39,152 bases of DNA, from positions 1 to 39,152 of the forward strand of contig CAAEPE010000052.1 of the NCBI GenBank assembly GCA_900757795.1, given 5' to 3'. The stretch is from an uncultured Phascolarctobacterium sp. (GTDB lineage: Bacteria > Bacillota > Negativicutes > Acidaminococcales > Acidaminococcaceae). Below, one piece after another: positions 1-5,409 of the stretch. The position numbers and the translations under genes are program-made. Under the pieces are notes generated by a model, which was given only the letters and a program-made list of their open reading frames with translations, was not told the DNA's origin and ran no database searches. Positions within the stretch are counted from its first letter, which is position 1. Each line of letters begins with the position of its first letter.

Positions 1-214
1 AAGAAGAAACAAATCGTAAATATTACCACACCGTTAAAGAACTACAGCTTTCCATATTTGAATATATCGAAGGATACTATAATTCCAAAAGACCACATGA
101 GACACTGGGAATGCTTACGCCTAATGAGGTGGAGGCACTATACTGGGGGCAGAATTATTGATCTGTTCCTGAATATTTTTGCTTTTTTGTGTCTACTTAC
201 TTGACTATAGTTCA
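1..214 (+). mobile_element. 3' end of an IS3-family insertion sequence (cut by window edge)
   Basis: The first 161 bases encode the C-terminus of an IS3-family transposase. Just after it, 189-214 reads as a typical IS3-family terminal repeat: on the reverse strand it begins TGAACT and ends GTAGACAC, the usual TG...CA pattern with an internal TTAGACA-like block. Serine recombinase homology starts directly beyond base 214, so the element appears to have inserted into that gene. The left end and any target duplication lie outside the window. Confidence 0.65.
3..161 (+). CDS. IS3-family transposase, C-terminal 52 residues
   Basis: The reading frame is open from the window edge to a TGA at 159-161. 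It encodes the end of an IS3/IS150-type integrase-core (rve) transposase. The recognisable signature is YYNSKRPHETLGMLTPNE, matching the conserved Y-N-x-x-R-P-H-x-x-L-G-x-x-T-P end of the catalytic domain, where a family glutamate precedes this motif. Only the last 52 residues are present, so nothing can be said about whether the full gene is intact. It would catalyse cut-and-paste or copy-paste transposition of its own element, usually made as an OrfAB frameshift fusion. The IS terminus lies about 50 bases downstream. Confidence 0.85.
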   Translation, partial: EETNRKYYHTVKELQLSIFEYIEGYYNSKRPHETLGMLTPNEVEALYWGQNY

Positions 215-781
215 AGAGGAAATAAATACATTTATTATGCTTGTAGCAACCAAAAAAATAAACATGGTAATTGTGACGTTGCTATGGTGCGCAAAGACAA
301 AATAGAATATGTTGTTTATCTTGCTATTGTTGACTATATAAAGGCTCATAAGCAGTCTATTATTGCGGAGTTTTTAAATCAGTCTGAGAATAGAGAGGAG
401 AAAGTGCGTGCGGATGAACTGCGTCAAAAAATTGGGGTACAAAAAAACAAGGCTAAAAATCTTCTTGCCTTGTATGATGGAACAGATGATATGGTTTTAA
501 GCGCTTATAAACAAGCTAAGAAAACTTTAGACATGATGGAGGCAGAACTGATTGATTTGAACAAGAATGACTATTCTGCTATCAACAAAGATATTCTGGA
601 AGCTTTCATTGATTCGTTCATTACTGAAGTAGGGGGTTCTGACGCTTTCCTGAAGAAGTTTTTTGACTCCTTGGATGTCAAAGTAATTGTAAATAATAAA
701 AACGCTGAAATTCAGTTGAATCTCAGCGTTTTGCCTTTCGTGGTAGCGCTAAAGGGAATCGAACCCTTGATTTCGCCTTGA
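215..781 (+). pseudogene. Large serine recombinase, C-terminal remnant
   Basis: This frame carries the C-terminal part of a large serine recombinase (site-specific integrase or transposase of mobile elements). It shows the zinc-ribbon motif (YYACSN followed by a second Cys in GNCDV), then a long coiled coil of charged helices (about 45-130 in the open frame) and a terminal helical segment. The resolvase catalytic domain with its nucleophilic serine is absent, because the frame is cut upstream by the IS3 end near base 214. A TTG at 179 opens the frame but lies inside the IS terminus, so it is not a credible native start. The frame has no stop before the tRNA region and ends at 781 inside the antisense of tRNA-Glu. 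It is almost certainly non-functional. The family assignment is fairly secure; the cause of truncation is inferred. Confidence 0.75.
699..732 (-). terminator. Terminator of the tRNA transcript
   Basis: Inverted repeat AACGCTGA (701-708) / TCAGCGTT (723-730), extended by flanking A/T pairs, lies immediately downstream of tRNA-Glu on the minus strand and is followed there by a short T-rich stretch. It also lies inside the end of the recombinase remnant frame. Confidence 0.6.
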
Positions 782-815
782 GAGGGCGACGTCTTAGCCG
801 CTTGACCATAGCGCC
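741..815 (-). tRNA. tRNA-Glu (anticodon CTC)
   Basis: On the minus strand a complete cloverleaf can be folded. The acceptor GGCGCTA pairs with TAGCGCT, followed by discriminator A and an encoded CCA. The anticodon stem TCGCC/GGCGA encloses loop CTCTCAA, giving anticodon CTC (codon GAG). The T-loop TTCGATT follows an AAGGG stem. It is 75 nt long and lies 3 nt downstream of tRNA-Gln in the same transcript. Confidence 0.93.
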
Positions 816-818
816 ATT

Positions 819-892
819 TGGCTCCGGGACTAGGACTCGAACCCAGACCGAATGATCCAGAGTCACTTGTGCTACCATTACACCATCCCGGA
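819..892 (-). tRNA. tRNA-Gln (anticodon CTG)
   Basis: The minus-strand cloverleaf has acceptor TCCGGGA/TCCCGGA, discriminator G and encoded CCA. The anticodon stem AGTGA/TCATT encloses loop CTCTGGA, giving anticodon CTG (codon CAG). The T-arm carries TTCGAGT. It is 74 nt long, is the first gene of a two-tRNA unit, and has a good promoter just upstream. Confidence 0.93.
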
Positions 893-918
893 GTGTAACG
901 TTCATCAGAACAAATAGA

Positions 919-947
919 ATTATAACAGATAGTCAAAATTTTTGCAA
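919..947 (-). promoter_or_regulatory. Sigma-70-type promoter for tRNA-Gln/tRNA-Glu
   Basis: On the minus strand a -35 TTGCAA (942-947) and a -10 TATAAT (919-924) are separated by 17 bases. Transcription would start about 20 bases before tRNA-Gln. Confidence 0.75.
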
Positions 948-1003
948 GCTTTTTTTCAAAAAAATTTTACCAGCAAAAATAAGCCTAAGCTGTGTCTAAA
1001 ATA

Positions 1004-2236
1004 TTATTTATTGGCTTCTCGCTGCAAAATTTCTGCCAGCACGGTGATGCCGCAGCAAATATTCTCCAGCTCGGCATATTCCGCCGGATTGTGGCTGATG
1101 CCGCCGCGGCAAGGAATGAACACTATAGTTGTAGGTGCAATTTTTGCCATGTGCATGGCATCATGCCCGGCGCCGCTGTTCATATGCAAAAAGCTGTAGC
1201 CTAATTCTTGACAGATTGCTTCCGTCTGCTGCGCCAGCATCTCGCTTAAAGGCACAGGCTGGTCCTGCGTAAGCATTTCAATTTGTACGCCGACTTTATC
1301 AATGACAGCTACTGCCTCTGCCGCTTCATTTATAGACTGCAAAGTACGCTTAATACTTGCCAAATCTACGCCGCGCACATCCACCCACAGTGTTACAGTT
1401 CCGGGAACTACGTTAATTGATCCGGGTTCTACCTCTACTACGCCGACAGTACCCACAGTGCCGCATTGCTTTTCCTGCTCCGCCGCCTCGTTAACAGCCA
1501 AAATCAACTTAGCCGCAGCCACCAACGCGTCGCGCCGCATACCCATGGGCGTAGCGCCGCTATGGTCTGCCATGCCGCGTATGTGCAGCTTAAACCGCGT
1601 AGGCGCAGCAATATTATGCACAATACCAATTTGCTTTTTATTTTCTTCCAGAACCTTGCCTTGTTCAATGTGCAGCTCGCTGAAAGAAGCGTAGGTTCCT
1701 TTAGAAATTATTGCGTCAGCAAATTTATTGGGATCACAACCCCACTGGCACAAAGCTTCCAAAAAGGAAATATCGTCCTTTTTACCGCCTTTATTAAGCA
1801 TTTCCGGCGTAGCGGAACCGGTCAGCAGCTTGCTGCCCATAGTAGCAAAGCCAAAACGGCTGCTTTCCTCCGCGCGAAAAATTATCACTTCAAGGCTGCG
1901 CTTTAAATTTGCGTCTTGCAGCATATACAACGCTTCTAAAGCGCCTACTACGCCGCACATGCCATCATAAGCACCTCCGTGAATTACGGTATCTAAATGG
2001 CTGCCGCAGGCTACAGGCGGTAAATTTTTCTCCCGACCTTCGCGGCGCAAAAACACATTGCCCACAGCATCCTCGCGCACAGTCAAACCAAGGTCTACAA
2101 CCTGCTCCAGCAGCCATGTCTGCGCTTCTCTATCCAAAGGGCTATATGCTAAACGGGTTATCCCTTGATCCGCAGCACCAAATTTTGCTAAGCTAGTCAA
2201 AAGATTCTTTACTCTCGTTTTATTTACAGTCTGCAT
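1004..2236 (-). CDS. Hydantoinase/carbamoylase-family amidase (M20-type, N-carbamoyl amino acid hydrolase or allantoate amidohydrolase)
   Basis: This 410-residue cytosolic metalloenzyme belongs to the Zn-dependent family that includes N-carbamoyl-L-amino-acid hydrolase (HyuC/AmaB), beta-ureidopropionase and allantoate amidohydrolase (AllC). Metal-binding signatures are visible: CGSHLDTV (His80, Asp82), GAYDG (Asp91), an EESSRFG Glu pair, LHIEQGKVLE in the lid region, and the closing GGISHNPAEYAE. Length is normal for the family. ATG is preceded by GAGGAGG at an 8-base distance. It lies downstream of a nucleobase permease on the same strand, with a terminator-like hairpin between them. That pairing suggests use of pyrimidine or purine breakdown products such as ureidopropionate or allantoate. 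The exact substrate cannot be read from sequence. Confidence 0.85.
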   Translation of the reverse strand: MQTVNKTRVKNLLTSLAKFGAADQGITRLAYSPLDREAQTWLLEQVVDLGLTVREDAVGNVFLRREGREKNLPPVACGSHLDTVIHGGAYDGMCGVVGALEALYMLQDANLKRSLEVIIFRAEESSRFGFATMGSKLLTGSATPEMLNKGGKKDDISFLEALCQWGCDPNKFADAIISKGTYASFSELHIEQGKVLEENKKQIGIVHNIAAPTRFKLHIRGMADHSGATPMGMRRDALVAAAKLILAVNEAAEQEKQCGTVGTVGVVEVEPGSINVVPGTVTLWVDVRGVDLASIKRTLQSINEAAEAVAVIDKVGVQIEMLTQDQPVPLSEMLAQQTEAICQELGYSFLHMNSGAGHDAMHMAKIAPTTIVFIPCRGGISHNPAEYAELENICCGITVLAEILQREANK

Positions 2237-2268
2237 AGAATCATCCTCCTCATTTTAAAATTACAAAA

Positions 2269-2296
2269 TAGCCTGCATCGCTTCTGACGCAGGCTA
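2269..2296 (-). terminator. Hairpin between the permease and amidase genes
   Basis: TAGCCTGC (2269-2276) pairs with GCAGGCTA (2289-2296), and the stem is followed on the minus strand by TTTTGTAATTTT. It should reduce read-through from the permease into the amidase gene. Confidence 0.75.
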
Positions 2297-2311
2297 TGCT
2301 CAATAAAAATA

Positions 2312-3559
2312 TTATTCGTTCATCAAATGCAGCATTTCGAATACCTTGAACAGCAGGCTCATAATAATCGCTACCAAGGTTGCCAAAACCATGCCCTGCA
2401 CAGAAAAAGCACCAAAGGACAGCTTAGCGCCGGACAAGCCGATAATCATAATTACAGAAGTCATCACCAAATTGGAAGATTTACTGTAATCCACCTTGCT
2501 TTCCACCAGCACACGAATACCGCTGGCAGCAATTACGCCGAACAGCAGAATGCAGATGCCGCCCATAACCGGCACGGGAATGCTGTGAATAAGCTGGGAT
2601 AATTTACCGCAGAAGGACAGAAGAATCGCAAAAACTGCCGCGCCGCCAATTACCCATGTACTGTAAACCTTGGTAATCGCCATGACGCCGATATTTTCTC
2701 CATAAGTAGTGTTAGGCGTAGCGCCGGCAAAACCGCTGATAACATTGGAAAGACCGTCGGCAAACAAAGAACGGGATAAGCCGGGATCTTTAATCAAATC
2801 TCTGTCGACAATATTGCCGGTTACCACCAAATGGCCGATATGCTCCGCCAAAACTACCAGCGCCGCCGGAGCGATAATCATAATGGCATTGATATCAAAA
2901 ACCGGCGCATAAAAATGCGGTATCTGGAACCAAGGAGCATCTATAACCGGCTGAAAATTAACCATTCCCAAGCAGAACGCAAAAATATAACCGCAAATTA
3001 CGCCAAACAGAATGGGAATAATGCTCATAAAGCCGCGGAATGCAACGGAACCAACAACACCTACAGCCAGCGTAAACATGGACACTGCTACATTGTTAGC
3101 CAAAATTTTATCTCCTGTCAGACCAGCCATATTAGCGGCAGTCGGAGCAAGCTCCAAGCCGATAACGGCAATAATCGCACCCATGGCTGCCGGCGGAAAA
3201 ATAACGTCTATCCATTTTGTTCCCACCATATGAATGATAAAGGAAAACAGCATGAACAGCAAGCCGAAAACGATAAAGCCTGATTGCGCATGATTATAAC
3301 CGCTTTGGGAAATAATCAGCATGACCGGCGAGATAAAAGCAAAGCTGGAGCCTAAATACGAAGGAATTTTGCCTTTAGTAATAAAAATATACAGCAGCGT
3401 ACCCAAACCGTTCATAAACAAACAGGTAGTGGGATTAACGTTGAACAAAAACGGAACTAAAACCGTAGAGCCAAACATTGCAAAAAGATGCTGCAAGCTC
3501 AAAGGGATGTTCAGCAATAGCGGCGGACGTTCTTCAACTTGAATAACTCTGTGTTCCAA
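2312..3559 (-). CDS. uraA: NCS2-family uracil/xanthine permease
   Basis: This protein of about 415 residues belongs to the NCS2 nucleobase:cation symporter family (UraA/PyrP and xanthine permeases). It has some 12-14 hydrophobic segments across the whole length. Family motifs visible include LQHLFAMFGSTVLVP near the N-terminus, the YLGSSFAF segment in TM3, and LAEHIGHLVVTG plus GLSNVISGFAGATPNTTYGENIGV in the substrate-binding half; these fit uracil-type transporters best. It imports uracil or a related base into the cytoplasm with protons. An AGAGG element favours a TTG start at 3559 (9-base spacing), and a TTG at 3565 is possible. It heads a unit with the amidase at 1004-2236. A promoter sits at 3595-3623. 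Confidence 0.88.
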   Translation of the reverse strand: MEHRVIQVEERPPLLLNIPLSLQHLFAMFGSTVLVPFLFNVNPTTCLFMNGLGTLLYIFITKGKIPSYLGSSFAFISPVMLIISQSGYNHAQSGFIVFGLLFMLFSFIIHMVGTKWIDVIFPPAAMGAIIAVIGLELAPTAANMAGLTGDKILANNVAVSMFTLAVGVVGSVAFRGFMSIIPILFGVICGYIFAFCLGMVNFQPVIDAPWFQIPHFYAPVFDINAIMIIAPAALVVLAEHIGHLVVTGNIVDRDLIKDPGLSRSLFADGLSNVISGFAGATPNTTYGENIGVMAITKVYSTWVIGGAAVFAILLSFCGKLSQLIHSIPVPVMGGICILLFGVIAASGIRVLVESKVDYSKSSNLVMTSVIMIIGLSGAKLSFGAFSVQGMVLATLVAIIMSLLFKVFEMLHLMNE

Positions 3560-3594
3560 AATCAAAAACCTCTTTTCTTAATTTGCTATTGTTA

Positions 3595-3623
3595 ATTTTA
3601 TGTTGAAATGACTGGAAATGCAA
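3595..3623 (-). promoter_or_regulatory. Promoter for the uracil permease unit
   Basis: On the minus strand -35 TTGCAT (3618-3623) and -10 TAAAAT (3595-3600) have a 17-base spacer, about 35 bases before the permease start. No PyrR-type attenuator is evident in the short leader. Confidence 0.65.
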
Positions 3624-3660
3624 GTTTTTTTGTTCGCCTATTCATGTATACTTTTGCTCC

Positions 3661-3688
3661 TTGACAAAGTATAGCTAAATGCTATAAT
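3661..3688 (+). promoter_or_regulatory. Near-consensus sigma-70 promoter of the 66-residue membrane protein
   Basis: TTGACA (3661-3666) and TATAAT (3683-3688), both perfect consensus hexamers with a 16-base spacer, lie about 80 bases upstream of the small gene at 3770. It is one of the strongest-looking promoters in the window. Confidence 0.8.
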
Positions 3689-3769
3689 GAATTTATCAAG
3701 TTGTAAACAACAAACCTACTAAAAAACCATTTTATTGATATAGATTAGCTTTTTTAAAGGAGTTTATAA

Positions 3770-3970
3770 ATGCTTAATATTTTATTCGCACTTTTTTTAT
3801 TTGGTATGCTGGTGGTTTTATGCGCCAAAGCGTTTACGCGCGCTCTGCGCAGCGAGCAGCCCTTAAACAGCAAGGAAGCCGCTCTTTTAATCGCTCTCTC
3901 CATCGGCTGTTTAGCAGCGCTCAACGCCGGTGTCAATGCTGTTTACCACACGCAGCTGATATTTTATTAA
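3770..3970 (+). CDS. Small two-helix membrane protein, unknown function
   Basis: This 66-residue protein has two hydrophobic segments. The first covers about residues 2-19, and the second about residues 36-56 and is rich in Ala, Leu and Ile. A short positively charged loop (FTRALRSEQ) joins them. I do not recognise a family. It is supported as a gene by an AAAGGAG ribosome binding site 7 bases before ATG, a consensus promoter upstream, and a strong terminator directly after the stop, so it is a self-contained monocistronic unit. The topology suggests an inner-membrane protein with both ends on the same side. Strong expression of so small a membrane protein is notable. Confidence 0.75.
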   Translation: MLNILFALFLFGMLVVLCAKAFTRALRSEQPLNSKEAALLIALSIGCLAALNAGVNAVYHTQLIFY

Positions 3971-3976
3971 ATTGTA

Positions 3977-4007
3977 AAAGCCTGCTGAACGCAAATCAGC
4001 AGGCTTT
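3977..4007. terminator. Bidirectional terminator
   Basis: A perfect 12-bp stem AAAGCCTGCTGA / TCAGCAGGCTTT (3977-3988, 3996-4007) lies between two convergent genes. T-rich sequence follows on the plus strand. Confidence 0.85.
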
Positions 4008-4022
4008 GTTGCTTTTTAATAT

Positions 4023-4286
4023 TTATTTTTCTACACTGCCAGTTAGTCCGGAATAGGCAGTTTTGACGCTGACGCCGCTCAGGCTTCCTAATTTCCCGGA
4101 TAAAGCGCTAATAACATCGTTAGGCGCGTCAACGGCCACGCAAATAATACTAACTCTTTTAGCGCGGTAAGGCAAACCCATGCGGCCGATAATGTATTGG
4201 GCGTAGTTGTGTAAAAGCGCATTAAGACGTTCCACCGCTTCTTCCTTCTCCACGATAATCGAAATCACTGCTACTCTGCTGTCCAT
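4023..4286 (-). CDS. TM1266-family iron-only hydrogenase system putative regulator
   Basis: This 87-residue ACT-like/NikR-C-like ferredoxin-fold protein belongs to the TM1266 family, often annotated as an iron-only hydrogenase system regulator. The family pattern is clear: RVAVISIIVE at the first strand, LNALLHNYAQYIIGRMGLPYR in the helix-loop, and the conserved VDAPNDVISALSGKLGSLSGVSVKTAYS at the C-terminus. The biochemical role is not established; small-ligand-dependent regulation of hydrogenase maturation is the usual guess. AGGAGG precedes ATG by 5 bases. It lies downstream of ssrA, separated by a terminator, with no hydrogenase genes in the window. It converges with the small membrane protein gene. 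Confidence 0.85.
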   Translation of the reverse strand: MDSRVAVISIIVEKEEAVERLNALLHNYAQYIIGRMGLPYRAKRVSIICVAVDAPNDVISALSGKLGSLSGVSVKTAYSGLTGSVEK

Positions 4287-4310
4287 AACTGCCTCCTAAA
4301 ATTTTACAAA

Positions 4311-4343
4311 AAAACTCACAAGACATTGTGCCTTGTGAGTTTT
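4311..4343 (-). terminator. Terminator of tmRNA
   Basis: AAAACTCACAAG (4311-4322) pairs with CTTGTGAGTTTT (4332-4343). It follows the 3' end of ssrA by about 65 bases on the minus strand and is trailed by a T-containing stretch. Confidence 0.8.
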
Positions 4344-4408
4344 TGTTTTCCACCTAAATATATTTCATAAGGAGAAACACTAACAACAGTGTTCTACCTT
4401 GCGACATC

Positions 4409-4756
4409 TGGTGGATCTGAGGGGAGTCGAACCCCTGTCCGAAAATATTGCCATACAACTTTCTCCGAGCGCAGACGACATATTAAATTTCGCTTCCCCA
4501 ATGCCTATCGACGGGCTTCAGAGTTGCTATCCCGCAAAGGTTTCCCTAAAAGCTTACGGGCGTAGGCCTAAAGGTATCCCACAAATTGACTGTCATTCCT
4601 CGCCTATGGGAAGAGCTCAGAAGACAGTTAGCAGTTAAGCTGCTAAAGCGTATTCTTTATCAGCGTTTATATTTAAACGTCCCAACAGTTAACGTGTGCC
4701 GGACCACGGCTCGCTTATCATACCGCACCTACCCCCGTCGAAACCAGTACAGACCC
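4409..4756 (-). ncRNA. ssrA: Transfer-messenger RNA (tmRNA)
   Basis: This 348-nt tmRNA rescues stalled ribosomes together with SmpB. The tRNA-like ends are complete. The 5' GGGTCTG pairs with 3' CAGATCC, followed by discriminator A and CCA. The T-arm AGGGG/CCCCT encloses TTCGACT. The 5' end carries the conserved GGTTTCGACGGGGG. The tag reading frame ends AAC GCT GAT AAA GAA TAC GCT TTA GCA GCT TAA, giving a tag ending NADKEYALAA, whose final ALAA is the usual ClpXP degron. The exact resume codon cannot be fixed. It lies 139 bases downstream of smpB. An upstream promoter sits at 4835-4863 and a terminator at 4311-4343. Confidence 0.96.
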
Positions 4757-4834
4757 GACTGGAAAAATTTTACAGCCACAATTTAAAACTGCGCTGCAAA
4801 ATTTAGGAATAAGCTGATACTTCGCTTCAAAAAG

Positions 4835-4863
4835 ATTGTACCACATTACAAATAAAAATACAA
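4835..4863 (-). promoter_or_regulatory. Promoter for ssrA
   Basis: On the minus strand -35 TTGTAT (4858-4863) and -10 TACAAT (4835-4840) are 17 bases apart. Transcription would begin about 70 bases before the mature 5' end, leaving a leader for RNase P to remove. Confidence 0.6.
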
Positions 4864-4895
4864 TCAACATTTCTGTGAAATGACAAAAAGTCAAA

Positions 4896-5363
4896 TCAGC
4901 GGTTGCGCTCCTTCAGCGCACGTTCCATTTCACGCTTGGCATCCTTCTTTGCCATGTCCTGACGTTTATCGTAATTTTTCTTGCCCACAGCTAACGCCAG
5001 TTCCATTTTTACCAAGCCATGCTTAAAATAAAGCTTCAAGGGTACTAAAGCGTAACCCTTTTCCTTAACCTTGCCGATAAGCTTGTTTATCTCCTGACGG
5101 TGCAGCAGCAAACGGCGGCTGCGCATAGGGTCATGGTTAAAAATATTACCGTGGTCATAAGGACTGATATGTAGATTATACACAAAAACCTCTGCTCTGC
5201 GCGTTACCTGCGCATAGCTGTCCTTCATGTTCGCTTTGCCGGCCCGCAGTGATTTTACCTCGGTGCCTGTTAAAGCAATGCCTGCTTCGTAGGTTTCAAA
5301 AATAGTAAAATCATGTCGAGCCTTACGGTTTTCTGCGATAATTTTTATTCTTTCGTCTACCAT
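4896..5363 (-). CDS. smpB: SsrA-binding protein SmpB
   Basis: This is a protein of about 155 residues that binds the tRNA-like domain of tmRNA and delivers it to stalled ribosomes. Family signatures are ARHDFTIFETYEAGIALTGTEVKSLRAG near the N-terminus, KDSYAQV, the central NIFNHDP..RSRRLLLH block, and the basic C-terminal tail KKNYDKRQDMAKKDAKREME. Length is standard. The ATG at 5363 is preceded by GGGTGA at good spacing; a GTG three codons earlier (5372) is an alternative. It sits 46 bases after rnr and just before ssrA, its RNA partner, which is the classic Firmicute order. Confidence 0.97.
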   Translation of the reverse strand: MVDERIKIIAENRKARHDFTIFETYEAGIALTGTEVKSLRAGKANMKDSYAQVTRRAEVFVYNLHISPYDHGNIFNHDPMRSRRLLLHRQEINKLIGKVKEKGYALVPLKLYFKHGLVKMELALAVGKKNYDKRQDMAKKDAKREMERALKERNR

Positions 5364-5409
5364 ATATTTCACCCATCTTTATAAACGACGAAAACTTTTT
5401 TCGTCGCTT

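Noticed and set aside
179..214. TTG at 179 as the start of a 200-residue gene
   Set aside because: These bases belong to the IS3 terminal repeat; recombinase similarity begins only after them, so the frame is a chance fusion.
712..936. Minus-strand frames across the two tRNA genes
   Set aside because: They simply read through mature tRNA sequences; typical artefacts.
4399..4786. Two plus-strand frames across the tmRNA
   Set aside because: They are antisense to ssrA, whose secondary structure and tag frame are clear.
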